Source: Pinibacter sp031553495 (GTDB lineage Bacteria > Bacteroidota > Bacteroidia > Chitinophagales > Chitinophagaceae). From it: DNA of 64,000 bases. The position numbers and the translations under genes are program-made. Below the pieces are notes generated by a model, which worked only from the letters and a program-made list of their open reading frames with translations, searched no databases and was not told the DNA's origin. This document shows positions 24,627 to 33,507 of the stretch, one piece after another; the first letter of the stretch is position 1; every line of letters starts with the position of its first letter. The stretch spans positions 334,556 through 398,555 of the forward strand of contig JAVBLN010000007.1 of NCBI GenBank assembly GCA_031553495.1. Direction: 5' to 3'.

Positions 24627-25952
24627 TTAATCTCCCCATATTTTCTCTTCTTTTCTCAACCATTTTTTCACCTGTTCCGTGGTAATGGATTTCGGACGCT
24701 CGATAGGATAATTTAAAGCCCTGTCCCAGCAAAGACTTGCCAATACACCCAGTGCGCGGCTCACGCCAAACAACACAGTGTAGTATTCATACTCTACCAT
24801 GCCATAGTGCACCAGCAGCGCACCGCTATGCGCATCCACATTTGGCCAGGGATTTTTTATTTTTCCCATCGATTGCAAAATAGGAGGCACCATTTCATAA
24901 ATATTCCAAACGGTGCGGCAAAGCTTATCCTGCGGCATATGTTTTTTTCCAAACTCCATTTGAGCAGTAAAGCGCGGGTCTGTTTTGCGCAGTACGGCAT
25001 GTCCGTAGCCCGGCACCACTTTCCCTTCAGCTAAAGTTCTTTTAGTATAGTCCGCAATTTCTTCGCGGGCCGGGAGGTCGGTACCAAGTTCTTTGTGCAT
25101 TTCGTATATCCATTTGATCACCTCTTGGTTGGCGAGGCCGTGGAGCGGACCGGAAAGGCCGTTCATGCCTGCGGCAAAACTTAAGTAAGGATCGCTAAGC
25201 GCAGAACCTACAAGATGCGTGGAGTGCGCGGATACATTACCTCCTTCATGGTCTGCGTGAATGGTCATATATAAGCGCATCAGTTCTCTGAAATCATCGT
25301 TTTCGTAGCCCAGCATATGCGCAAAGTTTCCTGCCCAGTCAAGCATACCATCGGGGTTAATGTGGTCGTTATTTTTATACTTGCGACGATAAATATATGC
25401 CGCAATGCGGGGCAGCCTCGCTATCAGATTAAGTACGTCGTCAAACGTAGCGTTCCAGTAATCTTTTTTATTCATTCCTTTCGCATACTCACGCGAAAAA
25501 ATACTTTCAGTTTGCAAAGCCATAATGGCGGTTACAAACATTGTCATGGGATGAGTAGAAATAGGAAGCGCGTCAATGGTGTGAAACACATGGTTAGGCA
25601 CGTGCGAACGCCGTTGCAGCGTAGATGTTATCAGCTCCACTTCATCAGCGTTAGGCATTTCGCCCATAAGCATTAAGTAAAATAATCCTTCTGGTAACGG
25701 TTCGCTTCCTCCTTTTATTTTCGGAAGTTTTTGTTGTAACTCCGGAATTGAATAACCTCTGAAGCGAATACCTTCTTGCGGATCCAGCAGGGAGGTTTCA
25801 GATACCAACCCTGTAATGCCGCGCATACCCTGATAGATCTGTGCAAGTGTTACTTCGCCGATAACATCATTGGCGTGATCTTTCAATATTTCTTTTATTT
25901 GGGCCGCTGCCTCATCAGCCTTTTTCTTGAATCTTTCTTTTAATACTTCCAT
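24627..25952 (-). CDS. gltA: Citrate synthase, eukaryote-like type I
   Basis: Condenses acetyl-CoA and oxaloacetate in the first step of the citric acid cycle. At 441 residues it resembles the mitochondrial rather than the E. coli hexameric form. Diagnostic segments are ADHEGGNVSAHSTHLVGSAL, GLSGPLHGLANQEV (catalytic His), GYGHAVLRKTDPRFTAQ (second His) and NVDAHSGALLVHYG (catalytic Asp). The first 40 residues are the usual helical lead (LKERFKKKADEAAAQIKE), with no targeting-type leader. It is monocistronic, with a strong terminator. A TTG-N20-TAACTTTA promoter candidate lies about 30-60 bp upstream. Confidence 0.94.
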   Translation of the reverse strand: MEVLKERFKKKADEAAAQIKEILKDHANDVIGEVTLAQIYQGMRGITGLVSETSLLDPQEGIRFRGYSIPELQQKLPKIKGGSEPLPEGLFYLMLMGEMPNADEVELITSTLQRRSHVPNHVFHTIDALPISTHPMTMFVTAIMALQTESIFSREYAKGMNKKDYWNATFDDVLNLIARLPRIAAYIYRRKYKNNDHINPDGMLDWAGNFAHMLGYENDDFRELMRLYMTIHADHEGGNVSAHSTHLVGSALSDPYLSFAAGMNGLSGPLHGLANQEVIKWIYEMHKELGTDLPAREEIADYTKRTLAEGKVVPGYGHAVLRKTDPRFTAQMEFGKKHMPQDKLCRTVWNIYEMVPPILQSMGKIKNPWPNVDAHSGALLVHYGMVEYEYYTVLFGVSRALGVLASLCWDRALNYPIERPKSITTEQVKKWLRKEEKIWGD

Positions 25953-26079
25953 TTACAGTAGTTTTCAAAAATTATTAAAAATTCAGAATGCGGTTAAAGT
26001 TACTTAATCGAATTTGCTGAAACAAATTAAAAGTATGAGATAAACATATTATTGACAAAAGGATTGAGAGGGAAATGCT

Positions 26080-26200
26080 GCAAGTGGCAGGTTGCAGGTG
26101 TTTCAGTACAGGTAAATTCTACATCATTTAAGTTGTTTAAAATTGGAACAGGGTTTTGGCGCTTGCTACTTGTAACCTGTGACCTCTGAAAACTGATTGC
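26080..26200. repeat. 7-bp-period tracts downstream of lptG
   Basis: GCAAGTG GCAGGTT GCAGGTG near 26086, and GCTACTT GTAACCT GTGACCT CTGAAAA near 26166, in the gap between the gltA 5' end and the lptG-like 3' end. Confidence 0.5.
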
Positions 26201-26206
26201 TCCTTT

Positions 26207-27301
26207 CTACTTTGGCGCTCTTTTATACAACACGAATGCCGCTAAGCTGTATATAATGTTGGGAAGCCATGCAGCCAGCATGGGGTGTAAATTTCCTTTG
26301 GTAGAGAATACGGTGGAGAATTTGTCCATAACTACAAATGATGCGGCCATTACAATGCCAATGGCAAGGTTGAGCCCACTGCCGCCGCGTGTTTTTCGGG
26401 CAGCTACCGATACGCCTATAACCGTGAGGATAAGAATGGCGACCGGTGTGGCATTGCGCCTGTGCAATTCCACTTTATAAGTGTTGAGCCCTTCACCTCC
26501 GCGTAGCTCCTCCAGTTTGATATATGCTCTTAATTCAGGCGTCGTAAGTTTATCTTTCAGGTATTCATCTCTGCGCAGATCTTTGGGAAGAACGTTCAGG
26601 TTTAAACTTAGTGTGGGTATTACTTTCAGCGTTTCGTGCAATCCGTTTATTGTACGTTCGATTACACGTTCGGCTTTCCACTTTTTAGTGGTAGTATCCC
26701 ATTGTATATTGTCGCCGCGAAGATTATAGTAAACCGAATTGTTGCGTACTTTTTCCAGGAAGAAATTGTTGGCGGCTTTTCTTGCTGTGTCATAATAACG
26801 GAATCCTACATAGGTAACGGAATCCGCCCTGAAATAATAGTCGGACGATGTGTTGGTGCCACCCGGCATATAGCCGCTGTGCCTGTCGATATATGTAGCC
26901 TGAAAATCGCTTCGTATTTCCTGGGCGCGTGGTATAACATATGCCATCATTAACCACAATATTATCGCCAGCAGTATGCCTCCAATAAAGTAGGGCCGCA
27001 ACATGCGGTTATATGGAATTCCACTTGCAAGAATGGCCACCGTTTCTGTGCGTGCCGCCATTTTGGATGTAAAAAAAATGATGGCGATAAATACGATTAA
27101 TGGAAAGATCATGGAAATGATAAACGGTACAAAACCAAAATAGTATTTAGTGATGATTCCTGAAAATGGCAATCCCGATTTTACAAAATCATCTGTTTTT
27201 TCGCTTATATCGATAACAACAGCAATAACCGTTATGGCTATGATGGCGAACAGAAATGTTACCAGGAATTTTTTCAGTATATACCAGTCTAGTATTTTCA
27301 T
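26207..27301 (-). CDS. LptF/LptG-family lipopolysaccharide export permease
   Basis: Membrane subunit of the LptB2FG exporter, which extracts lipopolysaccharide from the inner membrane. The 364 residues have the YjgP/YjgQ layout: helices at about 10-35, 50-75 and 95-118, a large periplasmic domain (120-270) and three C-terminal helices (about 275-360). The N-terminal MKILDWYILKKFLVTF and the cytoplasmic SKMAARTETVAILASGIPYNRML loop are family hallmarks. LptF and LptG cannot be separated from sequence by eye. No lptB is adjacent. Confidence 0.88.
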   Translation of the reverse strand: MKILDWYILKKFLVTFLFAIIAITVIAVVIDISEKTDDFVKSGLPFSGIITKYYFGFVPFIISMIFPLIVFIAIIFFTSKMAARTETVAILASGIPYNRMLRPYFIGGILLAIILWLMMAYVIPRAQEIRSDFQATYIDRHSGYMPGGTNTSSDYYFRADSVTYVGFRYYDTARKAANNFFLEKVRNNSVYYNLRGDNIQWDTTTKKWKAERVIERTINGLHETLKVIPTLSLNLNVLPKDLRRDEYLKDKLTTPELRAYIKLEELRGGEGLNTYKVELHRRNATPVAILILTVIGVSVAARKTRGGSGLNLAIGIVMAASFVVMDKFSTVFSTKGNLHPMLAAWLPNIIYSLAAFVLYKRAPK

Positions 27302-27317
27302 GAGTTGTAAAACCTGA

Positions 27318-27325
27318 CAAATGTA
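27318..27325 (-). promoter_or_regulatory. Putative lptF/G promoter -7 box
   Basis: On the minus strand TACATTTG, an exact TAnnTTTG match, 16 bp before the ATG. A TTA sits at the -33 position. Confidence 0.45.
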
Positions 27326-27350
27326 GTGTTTTTCGGGAGTAATTAATTAA

Positions 27351-27417
27351 ATGGAGAATTGAGAATTGAGAGTTGAGAGTGCTTTATAGTTGAAAGTTGA
27401 AAGTGTTTTATGGGTTG
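27351..27417. repeat. 7-bp-period tracts (TTGAGAA and AGTTGAA)
   Basis: TGGAGAA TTGAGAA TTGAGAG TTGAGAG, then a spacer and AGTTGAA AGTTGAA AGTG. A matching CACTCAT TACTCAA AACTCAT TACTCAT tract at 27586-27611 is roughly its complement. Confidence 0.7.
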
Positions 27418-27483
27418 TAAAAAATGATTAAAGGGAAAAATTAATGAAAAAATTGCGACTACGAATATCCGCTTTGTGCGCAG

Positions 27484-27525
27484 GACTCCCTTCACCTTAG
27501 GAGAAGGTCCGGGGATGAGGTTGAA
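27484..27525. repeat. Imperfect hairpin of REP type
   Basis: CTCCCTTCACCTTAGGAGAAGG with GTCCGGGGATGAGG. The stem CCTTC..CCT / AGG..GAAGG resembles the short palindromic extragenic sequences seen in many bacteria. Single copy here. Confidence 0.4.
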
Positions 27526-27585
27526 ATAGTTGAAAGTTGAAAGTGCTTTTTACACTGATTGCAAGCAAAAACAAAAGCACTCATT

Positions 27586-27611
27586 ACTCAAAACTCATTA
27601 CTCATAACTTG
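27586..27611. repeat. 7-bp-period tract (ACTCATW)
   Basis: CACTCAT TACTCAA AACTCAT TACTCAT, leading directly into repeat copy 13. Confidence 0.65.
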
Positions 27612-27613
27612 TT

Positions 27614-27690
27614 GAATAGTATTACAGCCGTACAAGTGAGTGACACAACGATGCTTAATAGTAGCAATACCGCTGGTTCCCAAAAAAAAG
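27614..27690 (-). repeat. Dispersed intergenic repeat, copy 13 (GTG type)
   Basis: Minus-orientation copy: GAATAGTATTACAGCCG, GTGAGTGACACAACG, AATAGTAGCAATACCGCTGG, TTCCC and eight A. It lies in the divergent gap between the lptF/G and GYF-domain genes. Confidence 0.86.
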
Positions 27691-27695
27691 CCTAT

Positions 27696-27725
27696 TTGGA
27701 ATTCGGTTTTTAATTTTTATATTTA
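27696..27725 (+). promoter_or_regulatory. Putative promoter of the GYF-domain gene
   Basis: TTG (27696), 19-bp spacer, TATATTTA: close to the Bacteroidota arrangement TTG-N19-TAnnTTTG. It starts just after the A-tract of repeat copy 13. Confidence 0.4.
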
Positions 27726-27751
27726 TTGGTAACCGAAGCCATAGAACTAAT

Positions 27752-28267
27752 ATGCTCATATACTACCTGAGAAATGAAACTATTGAAGGCCCCTATTCAA
27801 TAGAAGAGTTGAAGCGGCGGAAAATAGCGTCAGATACCAAGATTTGGTATAAAAACAGCTCTGAATGGAAAAGGCTTGACCAGGTTCCGGAAGTGTACGA
27901 ACATTTTTTGGATAATGGCATTTTTTTGACTGATGCCGATGGTGCTTTTTCCCGCATGGGCGCATATATGAAGCGGTTTAAGTGGCTGTTCATTTGGATG
28001 GCGTTTCATGTATCTGCTTTAATTCTTTCTTATACTCAAACGCCTCCTTTTAATTATTCAGGCGAGCCGGTTCCGGAAAAATTTTGGCCATTCATCAAAT
28101 TTACCGACGCAGCATATACTAAAATAAAAAGCAATCCCGAGGTATGGGGAACTATGGTAAAATTTAACGGCATTTTTGCGTACTACGACTGGTCGGAGTT
28201 TAGCGTGTATGTAGGCGGTGTGCTGTTTGTATTATTGCTGTATTATACTTATAAACAGGCTGCTTGA
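27752..28267 (+). CDS. GYF_2 (DUF4339) domain membrane protein
   Basis: A 171-residue protein. The first 60 residues form a GYF_2/DUF4339 domain, recognised by YYLRNETIEGPYSIEELKRR followed by DTKIWYKNSSEWKRLDQVPEV, a small protein-interaction module common in this phylum. Two hydrophobic segments follow, one at about 72-92 (FKWLFIWMAFHVSALILSY) and one at about 148-168 at the C-terminus. The stretch between them is probably outside the cytoplasm. Cellular role unknown. Confidence 0.78.
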   Translation: MLIYYLRNETIEGPYSIEELKRRKIASDTKIWYKNSSEWKRLDQVPEVYEHFLDNGIFLTDADGAFSRMGAYMKRFKWLFIWMAFHVSALILSYTQTPPFNYSGEPVPEKFWPFIKFTDAAYTKIKSNPEVWGTMVKFNGIFAYYDWSEFSVYVGGVLFVLLLYYTYKQAA

Positions 28268-28297
28268 ATTTTATGACCTGGATGAAGATGAAAAATA

Positions 28298-29722
28298 CTA
28301 TTTATAATAGCTATTTAAAAAATTGCTTTCAGTTTCATCGCTTGCAAAATCGTTATTGAAGAAAATGAGAGATGGTGGTTTTTGAATTTTCTGAATGAAT
28401 AATTCTTTATTTAAAAACGGATATTCTTTCACAGCTTGTATGGCATATGTGGAGTAATCGCGAATAACTTTTTCCTTGTATGCGGGATCTTTTGTTTTTT
28501 TCAGAATTTCATTTGTGGTCATCATTTTATGATAGAAAAACCCCTGTAGCAAATTTTCATAAAGCGTAGTTGTAAATGTTGTTGCCGGAATTAGAACGGT
28601 GAGTAACAAATAGAAGTAAACAGGTTTTGGTTTAAATGCATTAATAAAATTTGATAGTTCATTATTGGTAATTAGCGAACCTGCAAGAAAACCGGTTAAC
28701 AGCAAAAAGAATATTTGTATAGATACCACGCTGTTAAGCATTCGCAAAGGAATGGAACCGTTACTGCCATACAATATTGGAGCGATGATTATAAAGGGAA
28801 AACTAATGAGAAATGCGTACAAACATTTGTTATTCCTGATTTTTGTATGTACTATACTTGTAAATCGAATGCCTGAAATAACAGATGCTATCATTGCAAA
28901 CCACCACAGCGGTTCTTTAATAATCTGCAGGTAAACATTCCCTCCCCAATAGCATATGCTTGTTACTATTTTCAGAATATCTTTTTCTCCAATTACAGAC
29001 GATCTTTTTAGTGATCCCGGCGAAAAGATTTCAAGCGCCATGGCTATAAAAACTATTAGAAAAATAATGTTTGCAGAACTTTTTTTATTCTTTAATTGAT
29101 ACTGCAATAACCATATGATTCCTGTAAATAGGAATAGCGCAATTGCAATAAGCTCATTGGAACCGCAAATGATAAAACTTAAGATGGCGAGAAAAATAAA
29201 ATACAGTTTTTTTCTTTTTGCATTGCAGCAAAATGATGTAAAACAGCCGCTCCATAGCAGCAGGCAAATAATTGAAAAATGATAAACAAAAACCGCACTG
29301 AACCAATAAAATCCTTCTGCTACCGAAAACTGAGCATATAGCATGAGAAAGAATAAAGCACAGCTTAGTAGCATTCTTAGCTGAAAAGAAAGCGATTTTT
29401 TGAAAAAGTGTTTAAGCAATTGTGTGAGTAAAAAGTGTATACTGAAAATGGTAAGTATAAAAATAATTATCGGGTGAAGCCAATAAATATTGTAGTGTAG
29501 TTCAAAATAGCTGACACCCATGCCTGGTATTGTCGAAGAATATCTTCCCTGCCATGAAAGATATAATTGCATGTACCTTTCATAGAACTGACCATCTTTG
29601 AGCGCTGTAGCATAGCTATAATCATCTGCGGACGGATGATTGAAAAAGCTTAGTATTACAAGTGGAACAAAAATTATTGCTATAGAAAGCCACGGAAGTA
29701 ATTTATACAACTTACTCTTCAT
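28298..29722 (-). CDS. Polytopic membrane protein, DUF6056-like
   Basis: A 474-residue integral membrane protein with about eleven hydrophobic helices. The N-terminus reads LPWLSIAIIFVPLVILSFFN followed by HPSADDYSYATALKDGQFYERY and WQGRYSSTIPGMG. This HPSADDY...GRY arrangement is that of DUF6056 proteins, which resemble lipid-linked-sugar glycosyltransferases of the GT-C class (an acidic pair after the first helix). Transfer of a sugar to a surface glycan is plausible but not shown. The gene runs tail-to-head with tgt, 33 bp downstream of it, and could be cotranscribed. Confidence 0.7.
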   Translation of the reverse strand: MKSKLYKLLPWLSIAIIFVPLVILSFFNHPSADDYSYATALKDGQFYERYMQLYLSWQGRYSSTIPGMGVSYFELHYNIYWLHPIIIFILTIFSIHFLLTQLLKHFFKKSLSFQLRMLLSCALFFLMLYAQFSVAEGFYWFSAVFVYHFSIICLLLWSGCFTSFCCNAKRKKLYFIFLAILSFIICGSNELIAIALFLFTGIIWLLQYQLKNKKSSANIIFLIVFIAMALEIFSPGSLKRSSVIGEKDILKIVTSICYWGGNVYLQIIKEPLWWFAMIASVISGIRFTSIVHTKIRNNKCLYAFLISFPFIIIAPILYGSNGSIPLRMLNSVVSIQIFFLLLTGFLAGSLITNNELSNFINAFKPKPVYFYLLLTVLIPATTFTTTLYENLLQGFFYHKMMTTNEILKKTKDPAYKEKVIRDYSTYAIQAVKEYPFLNKELFIQKIQKPPSLIFFNNDFASDETESNFLNSYYK

Positions 29723-29755
29723 GTGCCGGTTTTCATTTGTTTCTGTAAAGATGCA

Positions 29756-30895
29756 TTATAATCTTGTTTTCAAAATTTCTACCTGTTCATTTTTCCAACT
29801 CACAAAATCGCCTTGCAAAATATGCTTACGGGCTTGCGTTACCAAATGAAGATAGAAGGCAAGATTATGAACGCTTGCAATGGTTAATCCTAAAATTTCT
29901 TTTGCTTTGATGAGATGCCGTAAATATGCTTTTGAATAATAATTGCTGGTTTCGCAATCTATGCCGTCGTCAATAGGCGAAAAATCTTTTTCCCATTTTT
30001 TATTATCAATATTGATTACGCCTTTTGATGTAAACAGCATGGCATTGCGCCCATTGCGGGTGGGCATTACACAATCGAACATATCCACTCCCAACGCGAT
30101 ATTTTCCAAAATATTCCAGGGTGTGCCCACACCCATCAGGTAGCGGGGTTTATGGACCGGCAAATGATCGCAGCACAGCTCGCAAATTTCATACATCATC
30201 TCTTCCGGCTCACCTACGGAAAGGCCACCAATCGCATTGCCGGTAGCGTTTTTGGAGGAAATATACTCCGCTGCTGCTTTACGAAGATCTTTATATGTGC
30301 TTCCCTGAACAATAGGAAATAAATTCTGCGTATATCCATACTTGTCAGGTGTATTGTTAAATTGGGTGTAACACCTGTCCAGCCAGCGGTGTGTGAGCTC
30401 TATAGATTTTTTCGCGTACTTAAAATCGCTGGGGTAGGGCGGACATTCGTCGAATGCCATAACAATATCGCCGCCAATAGTGCGCTGAATGTCCATTACT
30501 CTTTCCGGTGAAAACAAATGTTTTGATCCGTCTATATGGCTTTGAAAAACAACACCTTCTTCTTTTATTTTTCTGTTGTTGGCCAGCGAAAATACCTGGT
30601 AACCGCCGCTATCGGTAAGTATTGGTTTATGCCAGCCATTGAATTTATGCAGTCCGCCGGCTGCTTCCAAAATATCCAGTGTGGGCCTTAAATACAAATG
30701 ATAAGTATTGCCAAGAATAATTTGAGCTTTAACATCTTCATGTAATTGTTTTTGAGTCACGGCTTTAACGCTGCCCACCGTACCAACGGGCATAAAAATG
30801 GGTGTTAAAATTTCGCCGTGACCAGTTGTTATTTTCCCGGCTCTTGCTTTGGAAATATTATCAGTTACCTGCAGTTCAAACTGTAAAGCGGCCAT
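29756..30895 (-). CDS. tgt: tRNA-guanine(34) transglycosylase
   Basis: Exchanges guanine-34 for preQ1 in GUN-anticodon tRNAs, the step that inserts the queuosine precursor. At 379 residues it has the usual length. Visible are VGTVGSVKAVTQKQL, ILGNTYHLYLRP, the active-site TDSGGYQVFSL, MAFDECPPYP, GGLSVGEPEEMMYE and the nucleophile-region GVDMFDCVMPTRNGRNA. The zinc site is reduced: the C-x-C-x2-C motif reads IDCETSNYY, with one of three cysteines, while the later His in ASVHNLAFYL remains. This may be normal for the phylum. Confidence 0.94.
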   Translation of the reverse strand: MAALQFELQVTDNISKARAGKITTGHGEILTPIFMPVGTVGSVKAVTQKQLHEDVKAQIILGNTYHLYLRPTLDILEAAGGLHKFNGWHKPILTDSGGYQVFSLANNRKIKEEGVVFQSHIDGSKHLFSPERVMDIQRTIGGDIVMAFDECPPYPSDFKYAKKSIELTHRWLDRCYTQFNNTPDKYGYTQNLFPIVQGSTYKDLRKAAAEYISSKNATGNAIGGLSVGEPEEMMYEICELCCDHLPVHKPRYLMGVGTPWNILENIALGVDMFDCVMPTRNGRNAMLFTSKGVINIDNKKWEKDFSPIDDGIDCETSNYYSKAYLRHLIKAKEILGLTIASVHNLAFYLHLVTQARKHILQGDFVSWKNEQVEILKTRL

Positions 30896-30914
30896 ATAAA
30901 GATTATTAAGTCGG

Positions 30915-30922
30915 CAAAGATA
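30915..30922 (-). promoter_or_regulatory. Putative tgt promoter -7 box
   Basis: TATCTTTG on the minus strand, an exact TAnnTTTG match, 19 bp before the tgt ATG. Confidence 0.5.
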
Positions 30923-31003
30923 AATGAAAGTGCTTTAACCGTTTATTGAAATAATAAATGAGATACCCCAAATATCAGCTTTCGTTATGAAGCAGCTTGA
31001 TTT

Positions 31004-31080
31004 ATTTTTTGGTACGAGCGACAGTTTTTCATGGCATCATCGTTGCGTCGCAATCACTTCATCTGTAGTAATTCTAATCA
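31004..31080 (+). repeat. Dispersed intergenic repeat, copy 14 (GCG type)
   Basis: Plus-orientation divergent copy: ATTTTTTGGTACGAGCGAC, TTTTTCATGGCATCATCG, near-palindrome TTGCGTCGCAA, TCACTTCATC, GTAGTAATTCTAATC. Nearly identical in its centre to partial copy 28 at the window end. Confidence 0.75.
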
Positions 31081-31200
31081 GCGAATAATTGAATTACGAT
31101 CAGGTGTTTAGTTCGCAAATATTTTAATTGAAAGCTGCAGAATATGGAATCTAGGTATTACTAATTGCCAGATATTGCGGTATGTTTATTACAACGTTCG

Positions 31201-31227
31201 TTGTTCTCAAAACATACGCTATCTTTA
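31201..31227 (+). promoter_or_regulatory. Putative promoter of the LD-carboxypeptidase gene
   Basis: TTG at 31201 and TATCTTTA at 31220, spacing 16 bp, 20 bp before the chosen ATG. It supports the start at 31248. Confidence 0.35.
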
Positions 31228-31247
31228 GTTTTCTTAAAAAAATTTAC

Positions 31248-32159
31248 ATGGTTATATATCCTCCTTATTTGAAAACCGGTGATACAATTGGCATAGTATG
31301 TCCCGCTGGTTTTATGCCTTTTGAAAATGCACAGGTTTGCATAAATACTTTACAGGAATGGGGTTTCGGAGTAAAAACAGGAAGAACCCTGGGCGGTAAT
31401 TCAACTAATTATTTTTCGGGAACAGATGAAGAGCGCCTAAGAGATTTTCAACAAATGCTGGATGATAAAGATGTGAAAGCTATCTTATGTGGACGGGGTG
31501 GCTATGGCGTTAGCCGCATTATTGATAGAATAAGTTTCAGGAAATTTAAGAAACATCCAAAATGGATTATTGGTTATAGCGACATTACAGTACTACATGC
31601 TCATATTTTCACCAATTATAAAATTGCGACTATTCATGCGCCTATGGCGGCGGCGTTTAATGATGACGGCCATAAGAATGAATATGTACAATCAATTCGA
31701 AGTATGATTGCCGGGAAAAAAAATGAATATAACTGTGAAGCGCACACGTATAATAGAATAGGAAAAGCCACAGGTGAATTGGTTGGTGGCAATCTTGCAT
31801 TGCTTGCGCATTTGCTAGGAAGTAAATCGGAACTAAAAACTAAAAATCGCATACTTTTTATTGAAGATATTGGTGAGTATTTATATAATGTTGATAGAAT
31901 GTTATATCAAATGAAGCGTGCCGGAAAGCTAAAAGACCTCGCTGCTTTAATTGTTGGCGGATTTGTTGATAACAAAGATACTACGAGGTCATTTGGAAAA
32001 GATGTGTTGGAAATTATCAGAGATGTGGTGGCAGAATATGATTATCCCGTGTGTTATGATTTTCCCGTAAGTCACGACACAAAAAATTATGCGCTTAAAA
32101 TTGGCGCAGAATATTCTTTAAAAATAGAGGCTGATAATGTAAGGCTGAAAGAACTATAG
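31248..32159 (+). CDS. LD-carboxypeptidase (S66 family)
   Basis: Serine peptidase that cleaves the terminal D-alanine from murein tetrapeptides during cell-wall recycling. The 303-residue protein begins YPPYLKTGDTIGIVCPAG, the family start, so the ATG at 31248 is preferred over one 66 bp upstream. The nucleophile region is GRGGYGVSRIID with IIGYSDITVLHAH (Ser). Glu lies in LFIEDIGEY and His in FPVSHDTKNYAL, completing the S66 triad. No signal peptide is present, so it acts in the cytoplasm. Confidence 0.93.
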   Translation: MVIYPPYLKTGDTIGIVCPAGFMPFENAQVCINTLQEWGFGVKTGRTLGGNSTNYFSGTDEERLRDFQQMLDDKDVKAILCGRGGYGVSRIIDRISFRKFKKHPKWIIGYSDITVLHAHIFTNYKIATIHAPMAAAFNDDGHKNEYVQSIRSMIAGKKNEYNCEAHTYNRIGKATGELVGGNLALLAHLLGSKSELKTKNRILFIEDIGEYLYNVDRMLYQMKRAGKLKDLAALIVGGFVDNKDTTRSFGKDVLEIIRDVVAEYDYPVCYDFPVSHDTKNYALKIGAEYSLKIEADNVRLKEL

Positions 32160-32198
32160 CTTGTTTGCACTTTTGCAGCTATTGTTTTGAAGTTGATG

Positions 32199-32262
32199 AT
32201 TAGCATTACTTCAGTACAAGTGTGCGACGCAACCGAAGCTCAATAAAGATTCTGAAGATGAC
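32199..32262 (-). repeat. Dispersed intergenic repeat, copy 15 (GCG type, degenerate)
   Basis: Minus-orientation copy reduced to TAGCATTACTTCAGTAC, AAGTGTGCGACGCAACCG and AAGCTCAATAAAG. The CCGG end and A-tract are lost. It lies between the LD-carboxypeptidase and oxyR genes. Confidence 0.65.
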
Positions 32263-32375
32263 TACATAAATAAGATTTCAAAAAATTCCGGTTGCGTGTA
32301 CAAGGTATACATAATTTTACAATAGCCATTATTGATTGATTTTTTGTATTTATAGATATGATCTATATTTACAGC

Positions 32376-33323
32376 ATGACTTTTACACAACTTGAATATA
32401 TTGTTGCTATTGACAATCTGCGTCATTTTGCCGCCGCCGCAGATGAGTGTTTTGTTACACAGCCCACATTGAGTATGCAGGTGCAAAAATTGGAAATCGA
32501 ATTGGGTGTAAAAATATTTGACAGAAGCAAGCAGCCTGTTGTACCAACCGAGGCGGGTATTGACATATTATCACAGGCCAGGAAAATTATTTCGGAAAGG
32601 AATGTAATACTTGAGATTGTGCAACAGAAAAAAGGGATTCTAAGTGGTGAGCTGCGTATTGGGATCATACCCACTTTAGCGCCTTACTTGTTGCCTTTGT
32701 TTGTAAAAAAGTTTAATAAAAAATTCCCGCAAATAAAACTGGTGGTAAATGAAATGATGACGGATACTATAATAAGCCGTTTGCGTGAAGGCCGCATTGA
32801 TGTTGGTATATTGGTTACGCCGTTGTATGATAACGGAATTAGGGAATATCCTTTGTTTTACGAAGAACTGCTGGCTTACGTTTCCTCAAAAAATAATCTG
32901 TACAAGAAAGCGATTGTACAGCCTGCCGATATTCCGTTTGATAAGCTTTGGCTGATGGAAGAAGGACATTGTTTCCGTTCGCAGATTTTGAATCTTTGCG
33001 AATTGCGCAAGCAAAGCGAAATGGAAAATAGTTTTAAATATGAGGCGGGAAGCATTGAAACTTTACGCCGTATGGTTGAAGTAAACGAGGGTGTTACCAT
33101 CCTGCCGGAATTGGCTACTATTGATATGACCTCAAAGCAACTTCAACTTATAAGGCATTTCCGCAACCCTTGTCCTATGCGTGAAGTCAGCCTTGTTGTG
33201 CACCGCGATTTTGTGAAAAAGAGATTGGTTGATGCATTAAAAAGTGAAATCATTTCCGCCATACCTGAAAAGATCAGGAAGAATAAAAAAACTTTTGTCG
33301 TAGAAATTGAGAATAACGAGTAA
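32376..33323 (+). CDS. oxyR: Hydrogen-peroxide-sensing LysR regulator OxyR
   Basis: Transcription activator of peroxide defence. From the ATG at 32376 it has 315 residues. The N-terminal winged helix (MTFTQLEYIVAIDNLRHFAA, then CFVTQPTLSMQVQKLE) is LysR type. The C-terminal sensor has the two redox cysteines in GHCFRSQILNLC. Counted from this start they fall at positions 199 and 208, the same numbers as in E. coli OxyR, which supports both the start and the function. No catalase or peroxiredoxin gene is adjacent, so its targets are elsewhere. Confidence 0.94.
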   Translation: MTFTQLEYIVAIDNLRHFAAAADECFVTQPTLSMQVQKLEIELGVKIFDRSKQPVVPTEAGIDILSQARKIISERNVILEIVQQKKGILSGELRIGIIPTLAPYLLPLFVKKFNKKFPQIKLVVNEMMTDTIISRLREGRIDVGILVTPLYDNGIREYPLFYEELLAYVSSKNNLYKKAIVQPADIPFDKLWLMEEGHCFRSQILNLCELRKQSEMENSFKYEAGSIETLRRMVEVNEGVTILPELATIDMTSKQLQLIRHFRNPCPMREVSLVVHRDFVKKRLVDALKSEIISAIPEKIRKNKKTFVVEIENNE

Positions 33324-33387
33324 TACCTTTTGTAAAGAAGTTGTCATTCTTTGTAACTTTTCGCTCAGCATAATAATATATGGTGTT

Positions 33388-33503
33388 CTTTTTGGGAACC
33401 GGCAGTATTGCTACTATTGAGCTTTTGTTGTGTCACTCACTTGTACGGTAGTAATTCTATTCAGCCGGTGAAGCATTCACGCACAAATTTATACTTCGTA
33501 TAA
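33388..33503 (+). repeat. Dispersed intergenic repeat, copy 16 (GTG type, right flank kept)
   Basis: Plus-orientation copy: TTTTTGGGAACCGGCAGTATTG, CTACTATTGAGC, TTTTGTTGTGTCAC, GTAGTAATTCTATTC. The outer right flank AAGCATTCACGCACAAATTT then ATACTTCGTATAA is related to the left end of copy 10 when complemented. It lies between convergent oxyR and the hydrolase gene. Confidence 0.86.
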
Positions 33504-33507
33504 TGCG

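Noticed and set aside
31182..31247. Upstream start for the LD-carboxypeptidase
   Set aside because: The extra 22 residues are not family-like and a promoter -7 candidate lies inside this stretch.
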